Shown here: one piece after another, positions 16,663-26,384 of the stretch
Numbering within the stretch: position 1 is the first letter of the stretch
Layout: every line of letters starts with the position of its first letter
NCBI RefSeq assembly: GCF_025370755.1
Contig: NZ_JAMXFC010000001.1
Coordinates: forward strand, 62,001 to 126,000
Reading direction: 5' to 3'
DNA: 64,000 bases
DNA from: Laspinema sp. D2d
GTDB lineage: Bacteria; Cyanobacteriota; Cyanobacteriia; Cyanobacteriales; Laspinemataceae
Translations under genes and position numbers: made by a program
The notes under the pieces: model-generated
Databases searched by the model: none
Seen by the model: the letters and a program-made list of their open reading frames with translations, nothing else
What the model was told of the DNA's origin: nothing

Positions 16663-18312
16663 TTAACGTAAGGGAACGGGAACTGCTTCTAATTTGGGGA
16701 TGACTTGAATATCATATTCTTCTTCAAATACGACTTTTTTCTGATCGAGACTCCAGAGTTCTAATACGCAGGGGTCATCGGGTTCGCTGGGATGGAGGAT
16801 TAAATGGAGTTGTTTGGTGTTGGGGAAATAGCGGCAACCGAGTTGAGCGATCGCCCCAACTTGGCGGCGGTCCAGGGCAACCGCCAACCGTAAAAAGGCA
16901 CTTAATTGACTCACCATCTTGCGATGTTGCTTACTGGTCAAATTTCGATAATTATCATGCTTTTTCTTCGGTGCACTCTGACGGTGATAGCGGGCGAGAT
17001 TGGCGATGATTTCTACCTCAGTATCGGTATATCCCAGCAACTCCCCATTCCGAATCAGATAATAGGAATGTTTGTGGTGCGCTGAATGACTAATATGAAT
17101 GCCGCAGTTGTGCAAAATTGCTGCTGCCCAGAGTAATTCTCGTTCATTTAAACCCCAGTCATGGAGTACCCCTTGGGTGCGATCGAATAGGGTCAAAACA
17201 AATCCCGCAATTCGTTCGGCAGAGTCGAGATTAACGTGGTATTTTTGGGCAATTTTGAGGGTACTGCGTTGCCGGATCGAACTCTGGTAGCGCAGACGGT
17301 CCTCAATTAACCCGTGGGTAAGCATCCAATCGACGATGACGCCTTCTCGTAGCGATCGCTCGCAGACTGTGAGGGAGTCCATCTTTAACAAGGTCATCGC
17401 TTCGAGCAAAATTAAAGCCCCCGGCAGGATAATTTCGGCGCGCTTGTCCGACATCCCCGGAATGGCTAACCGTTGATGGTAGGAGAGTTTCCGCAAGCGT
17501 TGGACAAAATCGGATAAGTCTTTTAATTTGAATTGATAGCCGGTCAGGGGAGAGGGTTCAAGTCCCTGTTTTTCCCGGGCGATCGCCACGGCGAGGGTTT
17601 CGATAGTTCCCGAAGTCCCCACCAACCGAGGCAGTTCATCCAAGTACAACTGCGCTTGCAACTCCTCGACGGGACGCTCTAACATCCCGCGAATGTAGGC
17701 TTGCAAAAAGTCAAACTCACTGTTACTAATCGGGTCCGTGGTAATAAATTCGCTCGTCAGACGCACCGCCCCAATTTTCGTACTACTCAGGGACCGGGGT
17801 TCATGACCATCCCCTAAAATGAGTTCCGTAGAACCGCCCCCAATATCAATAATGATATGGGGTTCTTCGTTCAAGTCCATTCCCGAGAGAACACCGAGGT
17901 AGATGCGTCGCGCCTCTTCCGGTCCTGAAATTAAACTGACTCGGAGTCCGAGTTCGGTTTCGATTTCTTTGAGAAAGTCCCGTCCATTGGGGGCTTCACG
18001 CATGGCGGAGGTGGCAACCGCAACCACTTGTTCTGCATTGAGACTCTCGGCGCGTTTCTGGAAGCGTCGCAACGCTGAGAGGGTGCGTGCCATGACTTCC
18101 GGTTTGAGGTTGCCGGTTTTGAGGTCGCGATCGCCCAGACGCACGGTTTCTTTTTCCCGGGTCATGATCGTAAAAGCGGGTAAGGTTGGGTCAATTTTGA
18201 CAACCACCATGTGCAGGGAGTTCGTTCCCATATCGATCGCAGCGAGAATAGGGTGTTTCCCGATATCGGGATCCGGAATCCTCACAAGGGGAACGGATTG
18301 GCTCAAGGTCAT
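16663..18312 (-). CDS. ppx: Exopolyphosphatase (Ppx/GppA family)
   Basis: Hydrolyses terminal phosphate from polyphosphate, or pppGpp in GppA relatives. The 549-residue protein has the ASKHA fold typical of the family: AIDMGTNSLHMVVVK near residue 25, ATSAMREAPNG, the acid/base segment SGPEEARRIYLGV and the phosphate-binding DIGGGSTEL near residue 160. A C-terminal HD-like domain follows (AAILHNCGIHISHSAHHKHS). The length fits Ppx with its HD domain. It is divergent from ubiA. No polyphosphate kinase is adjacent. Confidence 0.93.
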   Translation of the reverse strand: MTLSQSVPLVRIPDPDIGKHPILAAIDMGTNSLHMVVVKIDPTLPAFTIMTREKETVRLGDRDLKTGNLKPEVMARTLSALRRFQKRAESLNAEQVVAVATSAMREAPNGRDFLKEIETELGLRVSLISGPEEARRIYLGVLSGMDLNEEPHIIIDIGGGSTELILGDGHEPRSLSSTKIGAVRLTSEFITTDPISNSEFDFLQAYIRGMLERPVEELQAQLYLDELPRLVGTSGTIETLAVAIAREKQGLEPSPLTGYQFKLKDLSDFVQRLRKLSYHQRLAIPGMSDKRAEIILPGALILLEAMTLLKMDSLTVCERSLREGVIVDWMLTHGLIEDRLRYQSSIRQRSTLKIAQKYHVNLDSAERIAGFVLTLFDRTQGVLHDWGLNERELLWAAAILHNCGIHISHSAHHKHSYYLIRNGELLGYTDTEVEIIANLARYHRQSAPKKKHDNYRNLTSKQHRKMVSQLSAFLRLAVALDRRQVGAIAQLGCRYFPNTKQLHLILHPSEPDDPCVLELWSLDQKKVVFEEEYDIQVIPKLEAVPVPLR

Positions 18313-18608
18313 TGTTTTTCCCTCCAGGAAATTAAGGCGGCGATCGCGTGACTAAAGCTGGGGTGCAAGCCGGAATCGAACCGGAATTGAGGAATATCTC
18401 CGGTCAAAGAGGCAACTGTTGCATTCTTTGTGTTGGATTGGCTTAACTCACCCGGAGGTTGCTAATTAAGGCATTGACAAATTTTCGCTCTGGATGACGA
18501 GAATGCATCCAACCGATATCCCGGGGTTAGGGATCGATTCCACTGTTGAACCCAAGATAACGATATCGTATTAATGAAACATCTCGCGAATTAATTTAAG
18601 TAAATGTA
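18313..18608. other. Divergent intergenic region with a tRNA T-arm-like element
   Basis: 296 bases between divergent ppx and ubiA. On the minus strand, CCGG-TTCGATT-CCGG (near 18371-18385) is a good T-arm, followed by CTTGCACCCCA like an acceptor 3 prime strand. No matching 5 prime acceptor, D-arm or anticodon arm could be built upstream, so it is at best a tRNA-like relic. The region must also hold promoters for both genes; none stood out. Confidence 0.3.
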
Positions 18609-19493
18609 ATGGTGACGTCACAACCCAACCCAAGCGAACCGACTTGGCAAGCTGTTATCCGGCTGTTACGGTGGAATAAACCAGCCGGACGCCTGATTTT
18701 AATGATTCCGGCGCTGTGGGCCGTATTTTTAGCGGCGGAAGGAACGCCCCCGGTACTGCTTGTTGGGGTGATTATTTTAGGGTCTTTGGCAACCAGTGCC
18801 GCCGGTTGCGTGGTCAATGATCTGTGGGATCGGGATATTGATCCGCAAGTGGAACGCACGCGCGATCGCCCGTTGGCATCCCGGGAACTGTCTATCAAAA
18901 TTGGGATTGTGGTCGCGATCGTTGCTTTTGCCTGTGCAGGGATTTTGGCACTGTATCTCAATCCCCTCAGTTTTGGCTTGTCCGTGGCGGCAGTTCCGGT
19001 GATTATTGGCTATCCGCTGGCAAAACGAGTGTTTCCCGTTCCTCAGTTGGTTTTGTCCATTGCTTGGGGATTTGCGGTACTGATTAGCTGGAGTGCAGCG
19101 GCATCTCACTTAGAGACCGCCACTTGGATTTTATGGGGGGCTACGGTGTTATGGACCTTGGGCTTTGATACCGTGTATGCCATGAGCGATCGCGAGGATG
19201 ATCGCCGCTTGGGGGTCAACTCTAGCGCCTTATTTTTTGGCGATCGGGCCGCTGAAGCGGTTGCTTTGTTCTTTTTGGCAACGGCTGGATTATTGATTTG
19301 GGAGGGGATCCGGTTAAATCTGACCTTACCCTTCTGGATTGCCGTGGCGATCGCCGTTGTGCTGTGGAGTTGGGAATATCTGCAACTGCGCCAAAAAGAC
19401 ATTCCCCGAAGCACTTACGGCCAGATTTTTGGTCAAAATGTGTGGATCGGATTTGTCTTACTCGCGGGCATGATTGCCGGGATTTTAGGCTAA
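18609..19493 (+). CDS. ubiA: 4-hydroxybenzoate polyprenyltransferase (plastoquinone pathway)
   Basis: Transfers a solanesyl chain to 4-hydroxybenzoate, an early step of cyanobacterial plastoquinone synthesis. The 294-residue membrane protein has eight to nine helices and both prenyl-diphosphate/Mg motifs of UbiA enzymes: NDLWDRDID near residue 74 and DREDDRRLG near residue 195. An RPLASRELS segment follows the first motif. The start ATG at 18609 is directly followed by GTG. The product should lie in the plasma or thylakoid membrane. The gene is monocistronic in this window. Confidence 0.93.
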   Translation: MVTSQPNPSEPTWQAVIRLLRWNKPAGRLILMIPALWAVFLAAEGTPPVLLVGVIILGSLATSAAGCVVNDLWDRDIDPQVERTRDRPLASRELSIKIGIVVAIVAFACAGILALYLNPLSFGLSVAAVPVIIGYPLAKRVFPVPQLVLSIAWGFAVLISWSAAASHLETATWILWGATVLWTLGFDTVYAMSDREDDRRLGVNSSALFFGDRAAEAVALFFLATAGLLIWEGIRLNLTLPFWIAVAIAVVLWSWEYLQLRQKDIPRSTYGQIFGQNVWIGFVLLAGMIAGILG

Positions 19494-19648
19494 ATCCAGT
19501 CCTTTACTAGCAACAATCCAGGGACCTTCTCCAATAAGTCTCTCTCTCCTGGTTCCAGCAGTTCTATCCAAAGGGGGATAATCTTCACCCCAGGATTCAG
19601 ATACAGTAGAACAATAACAAACCGCACCGTTTCAGGTGTTCATAAGAC

Positions 19649-19665
19649 AGGCCGTTGGCCTTTTT
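19649..19665 (+). terminator. Short hairpin terminator downstream of ubiA
   Basis: AGGCC-gtt-GGCCT followed by four more T residues. It is short but has a good T run. A small hairpin (CACC-gtttca-GGTG) lies just before it at 19626-19639. It could end the ubiA transcript or a separate small RNA from 19500-19720. Confidence 0.5.
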
Positions 19666-19682
19666 AATAATCTATATAAGAG

Positions 19683-19715
19683 ACAATCCCGTTTGAGTTA
19701 TTCAGACGGGATTGT
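19683..19715. terminator. Hairpin ACAATCCCGT / ACGGGATTGT
   Basis: A perfect ten-base-pair stem with a 13-base loop, 18 bases after the previous hairpin. It resembles the CCCGTC.../GGCGGGA hairpin at 47518-47542. It probably acts as a second terminator or mRNA 3 prime stabiliser. No gene lies between 19494 and 19939 apart from these hairpins. Confidence 0.5.
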
Positions 19716-19939
19716 TAGTATTTGGGCCGATTGAAACAGCTTAGTTTTTAACCTTTTCCAAGGGTCAGAAAATAATGGTGTTGATGGGTTATCAAGAACA
19801 GAAGTGGGGGAATGGGAACCGACTGGGGGAATGCCATGCCTGAAAAATCATGTTAAAATCGAGCCAAAAACCTTGATTTTCCAAAATTAGCCTGAACTTT
19901 GAGATAGGGTTCACTCTCAATTATTACCCTGGAATTGCT

Positions 19940-20854
19940 ATGACGTTATCCCGTTGGCTGATTTTATTGCCTACCCTTCTCTCCTTAACCTTGACTCCCT
20001 GGAGTGCCACCGCTAATACTGAACCCCAGACGAATAATTGTCCTGCCATGTTGGGACTTCCGGCACTCGATCGCATTCAACGTCATCAGATTGCGAACGG
20101 TGAAACGGTGGAAAGTATTGCCGCCCAATATGAACTTAAACCAGAAACCCTGATGGGAATGAATCCGCCGCTACAAAGCGGTTTAGCGCCGGTAGGAACA
20201 TCCATTCGGATTGCGCCTTTTGATGGGATAGAGGTGCGGGTACAACCGGGACAAAGTTGGAACGACTTAGAAGCCATTTATAAGATACCCGCAGCCGCAA
20301 TTTTTGATAATAATGGCTGTTTAGTGTCTCCTCCGCTGGTGGTTTTTGTGCCGGGAGTCATCTGGTCCAGTACCAATCCCGAAGGGTCTGGAACGGTGAC
20401 ATCTGTTGTGGACCCGACGGCAAAACCTATTCCCGGTTATCCCCTGCCGGTAGAAGCGGAACCGATGTTAAGATTTGGCTATACTCGGTTAAATTCAGGC
20501 AGTGGAGACCCGAAGTTTCATTCGGGGATTGATTACAAGGCGGCGATCGGCACTCCAGTCTTAGCGGGGGATGATGGGGTAGTTGTTTTTGCTGGCGATC
20601 GCGGTGCCTATGGCAATCTGATCGTGATTAATCATGCTGGGGGTAAGCAAACTCGGTACGCCCATTTGAATGAAATCGCTGTTACAGTGGGTGAACAGGT
20701 GCGACAGTCTCAACAAATTGGCCGGGTTGGTTACACCGGCAATCCGGACAGCACTGAACCCCATCTTCATTTTGAAGTTCGCGCCACGTCTGAGGAGGGA
20801 TGGGTGGCAGAAAATCCCGAAGATTTCATCCGCGCTCAAATTTTAGGGCGGTAA
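19940..20854 (+). CDS. LysM and M23 metallopeptidase protein
   Basis: A secreted murein hydrolase or division/envelope factor. The 304-residue protein has a signal peptide (cleavage near ATANT, residue 26). One LysM domain at about residues 48-93 (HQIANGETVESIAAQY...SIRIAP) is followed by a second LysM-like segment (VRVQPGQSWNDLEAIY). An M23/LytM domain spans about 170-300. The zinc ligands of active M23 enzymes are visible: the first His and Asp in FHSGIDY and the HLHFEVR motif, so it may be catalytic. It acts on the peptidoglycan layer in the periplasm. It is convergent with glgA across a large inverted repeat. Confidence 0.9.
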   Translation: MTLSRWLILLPTLLSLTLTPWSATANTEPQTNNCPAMLGLPALDRIQRHQIANGETVESIAAQYELKPETLMGMNPPLQSGLAPVGTSIRIAPFDGIEVRVQPGQSWNDLEAIYKIPAAAIFDNNGCLVSPPLVVFVPGVIWSSTNPEGSGTVTSVVDPTAKPIPGYPLPVEAEPMLRFGYTRLNSGSGDPKFHSGIDYKAAIGTPVLAGDDGVVVFAGDRGAYGNLIVINHAGGKQTRYAHLNEIAVTVGEQVRQSQQIGRVGYTGNPDSTEPHLHFEVRATSEEGWVAENPEDFIRAQILGR

Positions 20855-20895
20855 TCTCTCAAATGCTCTAGGATTTAATCGATAAGGGAACCGTT

Positions 20896-20962
20896 AGAAG
20901 CCGGGTTTTTGCCAAAAATTTGGCAAGAACCGCCCTAAATTAGGAAGAGAAACCCGGCTTCT
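20896..20962. terminator. Large inverted repeat between convergent genes
   Basis: AGAAGCCGGGTTT (20896-20908) pairs perfectly with AAACCCGGCTTCT (20950-20962). An inner hairpin GCC-AAAAATTT-GGC (20911-20924) lies in the loop. The arms belong to the GAAACCGGGTTTC repeat family. Its place between convergent genes suggests a transcription barrier for both. Confidence 0.6.
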
Positions 20963-20999
20963 GGTCATGACTTTATCATCAGGTCATCATCGCCTAAGA

Positions 21000-22418
21000 T
21001 TAAGCGGTTTCTGCTGCTTCTAGGGCGTCGGGTTCTTCGGTAATGCCATAGATGGAATGATACATCTTGACATACTCTTTCGCCGATTTATTCCAACTAA
21101 AGTCCTGCTGCATCCCTCGGATTTGGAGTTGTTGCCAATAGTCCTGATAACGATAGCCTTCCCAGGCGCGAATCATGCAGGTAAATAGGTCTAAGGTTTC
21201 ATAGCGATCGAAACAGTAACCTGTCCCTTGTTTATTCACGGGGTCATGGTGACTGACCGTATCCACTAAACCCCCAGTGCGACGAACAATGGGAACACAA
21301 CCATAGCGCATGGCTAAGAGTTGGCTGATTCCACAGGGTTCAAAGCGACTCGGCATCAGGAAGGCATCACTTCCGCCATAGATGCGACGTGACAGGGAAT
21401 CATTGTAGAGTAAATAGGTTGCCATGCGTCCGGGATAGCGGGTCGCCAGTTGCCACATTTGGGTTTCATAGTTGCGATCGCCAGTCCCCAGCAAAATAAA
21501 CTGGGAATCCGTATAAGCCATAAATCGATCTAGAATCTGAATTGTTAAATCCAAACCCTTTTGCTCGACTAATCGGGTCACCATCCCAATTAAGAAAGCT
21601 TTTTTATTGACTTCCAGACCGACTTCTTCTTGCAGAGCAATTTTATTGGCCTTCCGTTTTTCGATGGTTTCAGCGGTGAAATTTTGTTCCAGATACTTAT
21701 CCGTTTCGGGATTATAAGAATCGGTATCAATCCCGTTGACAATACCAACCAATTTACTGCTGATAAAAGACATTAACCCTTCTAGGGTTTCGCCATAAGC
21801 CGGGGTCTTAATTTGCTCGGCATAGGTGGGAGAAACGGTATTAACCAGATTGGCATATTGCACCGCTGCGGCCATTGTATTATGACCTTGCATATACCAA
21901 GGACACCAGGTCATTTGCTCTAACTTCCAGCGCCAAGGTCCTTGATAGGCTAAGTTATGAATCGTGAAGGCGGTGGCAATATCTGGGGATTGATTCATCC
22001 AAACTGGAATCATGCCGGTATGCCAATCGTGGCAATGGATTAAATCCGGTTTCCAGTAGTTCCAGGCAAATTCTGCTGCACCATTGGAAAACAGGGTAAA
22101 CCGCCACTCTTCATCTTCCCCGGCATAAATCCGCCGAGGCATAAACGAGGGATGTCCAAATAAATACAAGGGGACATCGGTTCCGGGGAGGACGCTTTCA
22201 TAGACGGAAAAATCCTGGAACATGGCATAGCCGGACCAGATGGGGTCCTCGGGAATGTCCATTTTATCCGGGAGAAAGCCGTAGTAGGGAAGAAAGATGC
22301 GGACGTCATGTCCCATCTTTCTGAGAATTTTAGGCAAGGATCCGACGACATCTGCCATGCCACCCACTTTAGCAATGGGAGCCGCTTCTGCGGCAACAAA
22401 TAATATTTTTAACTTCAC
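21000..22418 (-). CDS. glgA: Glycogen synthase (ADP-glucose)
   Basis: A GT5 glycosyltransferase that extends alpha-1,4-glucan chains from ADP-glucose. The 472 residues are of normal length. The N-terminal [13 protein letters not shown] (near residue 17) is the KxGG motif for ADP-glucose binding. [34 protein letters not shown] and the C-terminal FEPCGISQL / [10 protein letters not shown] motifs are present. The start is GTG at 22418. Cyanobacteria often have two glgA paralogues; which one this is cannot be settled from the window. The gene stands alone. Confidence 0.95.
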   Translation of the reverse strand: MKLKILFVAAEAAPIAKVGGMADVVGSLPKILRKMGHDVRIFLPYYGFLPDKMDIPEDPIWSGYAMFQDFSVYESVLPGTDVPLYLFGHPSFMPRRIYAGEDEEWRFTLFSNGAAEFAWNYWKPDLIHCHDWHTGMIPVWMNQSPDIATAFTIHNLAYQGPWRWKLEQMTWCPWYMQGHNTMAAAVQYANLVNTVSPTYAEQIKTPAYGETLEGLMSFISSKLVGIVNGIDTDSYNPETDKYLEQNFTAETIEKRKANKIALQEEVGLEVNKKAFLIGMVTRLVEQKGLDLTIQILDRFMAYTDSQFILLGTGDRNYETQMWQLATRYPGRMATYLLYNDSLSRRIYGGSDAFLMPSRFEPCGISQLLAMRYGCVPIVRRTGGLVDTVSHHDPVNKQGTGYCFDRYETLDLFTCMIRAWEGYRYQDYWQQLQIRGMQQDFSWNKSAKEYVKMYHSIYGITEEPDALEAAETA

Positions 22419-22561
22419 TCGCGTAGTTCCCTTAAATTATCCGTACCGCCATCATACCTGTGGAGGGGTATCGTAAATCTGGGACAGGGAAGAGATGTTT
22501 GGATGAAAAACGGGATGGCGAGGAAGTCAATGCTTCCGGGGTGGCCCTTGGCGAATGACGG

Positions 22562-23287
22562 CTATCGGGTAGTTTTGAGGGTATCGACGACATCTTGCAG
22601 CAAGGCGATCGCCTGCTGAAGTTTTTTGAAGACTTCTTCTGATTTTTGCTCCGATGTTGTCGGGTTTGGAGGTTCCTCCCCTGGGGTTATCTCCGGCAAT
22701 GGGGGGAGGGAGGATAAGATGGGAGATTTCTCCGATGGCGTCTCGGTGGCGGATTGAGACAATTGCTCAATATAAGCGAGTAAATCGCGATCGCGGCGTA
22801 ACCATCCCTCTAAAAATATGTCCTGACTGGGATCGGCTTTAACCCGCTGATGACGATAGGCAATCCGACTATGACAATACCGTTTAGCGGTTTCCAGATT
22901 GTTATATTTCTCCAAAGCGCGTTGGGTATTCGGGCCAAATTTGCCGTCAATGCTTAACCCCCCGATCGCTTCTTGTAAAAATTCAATACTGCCAGGAACA
23001 TGAAAATTGACGGCAGTATCGAAGTGCACAATACTCAAGGGCAAACACATCAAATCTGCTTTGGACCGTTTCCAGTAACTGTGAAAATAAATCTCTTCCA
23101 GTTCTGAGTCAGTCAGCAAACGGACCGATTGAACCGATAAGCCTTTGTTATGACGATAGGTATCATAGGTATCTTGGCTAATTCCGCGATTGACGGCACC
23201 CGCGAGGTCCTGCGGGTGTCCGGTCCCGCCTTCCCATTTGAGGGTAAACTGTAGCGCAGTAGCAAACGGGTTATTGGAATGAGTCAT
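22562..23287 (-). CDS. GH108 muramidase-like protein with PG-binding domain
   Basis: A lysozyme-like peptidoglycan hydrolase of the glycoside hydrolase 108 family (ZliS type). The 241-residue protein starts at ATG 23287 (MTHSNNPFATALQ). The catalytic Glu lies in LKWEGGTGHPQDLAGAVNRG at about residue 20. The second half has FLQEAIGGLSIDGKFGPNT, typical of the associated PG_binding_3 domain. The last 70 residues are Pro/Glu-rich and disordered with a short amphipathic tail. There is no signal peptide, so secretion would need another route, and phage ancestry is possible. No other phage genes are nearby. Confidence 0.85.
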   Translation of the reverse strand: MTHSNNPFATALQFTLKWEGGTGHPQDLAGAVNRGISQDTYDTYRHNKGLSVQSVRLLTDSELEEIYFHSYWKRSKADLMCLPLSIVHFDTAVNFHVPGSIEFLQEAIGGLSIDGKFGPNTQRALEKYNNLETAKRYCHSRIAYRHQRVKADPSQDIFLEGWLRRDRDLLAYIEQLSQSATETPSEKSPILSSLPPLPEITPGEEPPNPTTSEQKSEEVFKKLQQAIALLQDVVDTLKTTR

Positions 23288-23415
23288 TTGACGTCTTGGG
23301 TACTCCGATCGCAAGGGTGAAGTAGAGACGCATTCAAGAGTAGCGTCTCTACTAAAATTCACTCGGTTAAGGTACTGACCCGTACTCTCCCGATAAAATT
23401 TCTCCCTTACCTGGA

Positions 23416-24384
23416 TTAACTGCGCTGAATTTGAGCAAAGATTTCATCAAGGATTTCCTGGGCACCCATTTGACGCAAGGTTTCGGCGAGTTGGATGCCG
23501 AGTTGTTCCGCGTCGGTGGCAGGACCCGTTACTTTCTCTTTCAGGAGTCGCTTGCCATCGAGACTGGCAACCATGCCGGTTAAGGTGAGGGTGTTGTCTT
23601 GAATCTGGGTATTAACCCCGATCGGGACTTGGCAACCGCCTTCCAATCTGCGTAAAAAAGCCCGTTCTGCATGACAGCGTTGCGCGGTTTCCTGATGTTC
23701 CAGGACTTTGATCAGGTCCAGGATTTCCGGGTCATTGGCGCGGCATTCGATGCCGAGGGCACCTTGTCCGACGGCATGAAGGGAGATTTCAGGGGGAATG
23801 ACTTGATGAATGCGATCGCTCATTCCCAGGCGGTGTAATCCTGCGAAGGCGAGGATAATGGCGTCATACTGTCCTTCATCCAGTTTGGCTAATCGGGTGT
23901 TGAGATTTCCCCGAATGTCTTTAAATTCCAAATGGGGATAGTGATGGCGCAATTGCGCTAAACGTCTCAGGGAAGAGGTCCCAATCACGGCCCCTGCGGG
24001 TAGGGTTTCGAGTTGTTTATCTTTGTGTTTCTCATGGACCACCAGCGCATCAGCAGGATTTTCCCGTTCGGTGACGCATCCGAGGATTAGTCCTTCCGGT
24101 AGATTGGTGGGAAGGTCCTTGAGGGAATGTACGGCGAGATCGGTTTCTCGCTGTAGCATTCCGACTTCTAATTCTTTGGTGAACAGTCCTTTATCTCCAA
24201 TTTTGGCAAGGGCGACATCGAGGATGATGTCCCCTTGAGTGCTCATGGTATGAACTTCAAACCGGCGATCGGGAAAATGTTTTTGGAGTTGTTCTTGCAC
24301 CCAATGGGTTTGCACTAAAGCCAATTGGCTTTTTCTCGATCCAATATGAACCGTGAGGGGAGGACCGGAAACAGTAGAGTTCAT
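23416..24384 (-). CDS. hemC: Porphobilinogen deaminase (hydroxymethylbilane synthase)
   Basis: Joins four porphobilinogen molecules into hydroxymethylbilane for haem and chlorophyll. The protein has 322 residues from ATG 24384 ([10 protein letters not shown]), chosen because it lies just before the conserved [13 protein letters not shown]; a longer frame starts 14 codons earlier. HSLKDLPT, the catalytic Asp region and RGNLNTRL are present. The dipyrromethane cofactor Cys lies in [12 protein letters not shown]. It is in the same direction as the GH108 gene 128 bases downstream, probably without functional linkage. Confidence 0.96.
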   Translation of the reverse strand: MNSTVSGPPLTVHIGSRKSQLALVQTHWVQEQLQKHFPDRRFEVHTMSTQGDIILDVALAKIGDKGLFTKELEVGMLQRETDLAVHSLKDLPTNLPEGLILGCVTERENPADALVVHEKHKDKQLETLPAGAVIGTSSLRRLAQLRHHYPHLEFKDIRGNLNTRLAKLDEGQYDAIILAFAGLHRLGMSDRIHQVIPPEISLHAVGQGALGIECRANDPEILDLIKVLEHQETAQRCHAERAFLRRLEGGCQVPIGVNTQIQDNTLTLTGMVASLDGKRLLKEKVTGPATDAEQLGIQLAETLRQMGAQEILDEIFAQIQRS

Positions 24385-25514
24385 AATCTTGAGGTAGAGT
24401 GGCTTATGCCGAATACGGTACTTCAATATAGACTACCGCACTACTTGCCTGGAATTGGCGGTGGGGATCGCTGCAATTGCTGGGGTCACGGGGACAAAAT
24501 CCTTGGGTTGTCTGGGGTAATTCCGGTGGGAAGGCTTTGGCCGATCGCAGGCGATCGCAGTTCCGCTTTGGGGTTTCTCGATCCCCGGGGCGATCGTCAT
24601 CAATACCCGCTACCTTTCCAACATTCTCCCCAATCGCGATCGACTGATTGTTAAATTTTATGAACTCCCCCTGGGAGTCCTTATCGCCAGTCTTGTTCAT
24701 CATACTCGTCTGGGTGGGATAGTTTGAGGAGAGTTTGGGGATAGTTTGGGATGCGATCGCCCTCCTTAAGACACAGAAGAAGGGACCGGAGGTATCTCAA
24801 TCAGCAGAGTCGGGGTCAAAAATCTGGACTTGCCTTCCCCTTGTTCTCTCTGGCGCTAAACTCCGTAAAAATACAGATATCTTAACAAATCTACAATCCG
24901 ACAGATTCATAAGACTAGCTGGGTCGGTTAAGCTAACTCCAGAGACAGATCCCAAAACAGAGCTCCCAATGGTATCCGGGTCAAAGTCCCTGAAACCTAG
25001 ATGACTAGGAGAGAAACCCGTCCCTTCGACTCTAAAAGACTTGTGACTAACTGGAGTATTCCGACTTGTAGCCACAACCTGCGGAATATACTGAGATATA
25101 TATTTGGGTAGATTTCAAAATACCAAAATAGGCTTTAACATACCTATCAACTGGGGTTTCAGACGCCAGGGGGCAGCCCGTTCTTCCTCCGGTCTCAAAA
25201 TCTTCTAAGTTTTGTATCTAAATTGACAGGTTTTTACCCTAGTTTAAGAGGAGGAAAAAACTTTAAGTCTTCCTAATCCTATAGGTCAGGATTCATGAAG
25301 TTAGTAGACTATAACTCGCTCATTCCGAAGGTTAATTCATGGGAATGGAGTCCTAATAACTGTCCTAACTTAATTTCAAATAGATTTTTTGAACTATCTA
25401 CCCTTTCACCGATTCGTTCAAACTGACTCAAAAAATCTATGCTGTTAGGTAGAGCATCCTTTCCTAAATCTTAAACTAAACTTAAAGTTAATAGCTGAGG
25501 CAACTACCCAATTC
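24385..25514. other. Long intergenic region, no supported gene
   Basis: 1130 bases between hemC and the P-loop gene. Open frames at 24325-24654 and 24735-25075 lack ribosome binding sites and recognisable domains. A plus-strand stretch near 24574-24727 reads like protein (GAIVINTRYLSNILP...) but has no start and is interrupted upstream, so a decayed gene is possible. Three HIP1 or HIP1-like sites cluster near 24541-24645. The last 250 bases are AT-rich. Confidence 0.4.
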
Positions 25515-26159
25515 ATGAACAATAATAGAAATATGAAAAAGATAGCAATTATCGGGCCTAAAGGATCGGGAAAAACCACCCTCGCTCATCACCTCTGTTC
25601 AATTGTGAATGTAGAGGTCATTCATGCCGATGCCATCCTGGGTCAGTCGGGCCAGAGTGGAACCAATGAATTTCAGGGGAAAACCCGTTTAGAGAGCTAT
25701 CTCCAGCAACCGGCTTGGATTATAGAAGGAGATGGAGATCCTACGAATCCAGAGTTTATTTACGAGCAGCGTTTTGCTGCGGCTGATACAATTATATGGT
25801 TAGACTTGCCCCAGACTGTTTGTGTCTGGAGACTGTTAAAAAGATTGGTTCAACCCGAGGGTAGATTGAGGAAGTTTTTCTTAAGTAATTACCCGGGAAA
25901 TATCCAGGAATATGGGTTTTTACAAGGGGTGATGCAGACTTGGAACTATATGAAACAAGAGCGTTCCTTAGTCCGTGAAAAAATTGATGAATGTTGTGGA
26001 GATAAACGCGTGTTTATTCTGCGGACTCCATCCGAGGTCAAAGATTTTTTAGATGTGATTCAGCGCGTCAATGAACTTTCAGTCTCTCCGAGTCAATCCC
26101 ACGGTTATAAAATGAGTAGAGGGGTAACCCAGTTGGTCGCTGCTCCCGCAGTCAGCTAG
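25515..26159 (+). CDS. P-loop kinase-like protein (FlaR/adenylate-kinase-like)
   Basis: A 214-residue P-loop NTPase resembling the small proteins annotated as topology modulation protein FlaR or adenylate-kinase-like. The Walker A is GPKGSGKTT near residue 14. An IHADAIL segment, a WIIEGDGD strand and an IIWLDLP strand (Walker B-like) follow, then an Arg/Lys-rich lid region (RLLKRLVQPEGRLRKF). The real substrate is unknown. The start could also be the ATG at 25533 (MKKIAIIGPKG). It is isolated, with more than 1 kb of non-coding DNA upstream. Confidence 0.75.
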   Translation: MNNNRNMKKIAIIGPKGSGKTTLAHHLCSIVNVEVIHADAILGQSGQSGTNEFQGKTRLESYLQQPAWIIEGDGDPTNPEFIYEQRFAAADTIIWLDLPQTVCVWRLLKRLVQPEGRLRKFFLSNYPGNIQEYGFLQGVMQTWNYMKQERSLVREKIDECCGDKRVFILRTPSEVKDFLDVIQRVNELSVSPSQSHGYKMSRGVTQLVAAPAVS

Positions 26160-26261
26160 TCTAGCCTCTTGAGAAATCTGGCCTCAGTTAACTCAACCCA
26201 AGTTAAGAATCAGCTTCAATTTCTGAACTTCTAAATTCTGCAAAAATCACGGTATTACCAC

Positions 26262-26326
26262 AAAAAAAAGGCCGTCCCGATGGATATCAATGGGTTTTGC
26301 CCCGATATCCCGCTGAAAACGGCTTT
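26262..26326 (-). terminator. Terminator of the 26385 gene
   Basis: On the minus strand GCCGT pairs with ACGGC around an inner CGGGATATC / GATATCC-rich stem, followed by CTTTTTTTT. It lies 59 bases past the stop of the secreted protein gene. Confidence 0.65.
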
Positions 26327-26384
26327 AATATGAAGGCGATCGCACCGCCTAAACTTAATGGTGATTCTGGCCTTCTAAAGCTCC

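Noticed and set aside
18357-18450. Intact tRNA gene
   Set aside because: Only the T-arm and a 3 prime acceptor-like strand are present; no pairing 5 prime acceptor, D-arm or anticodon stem could be built.
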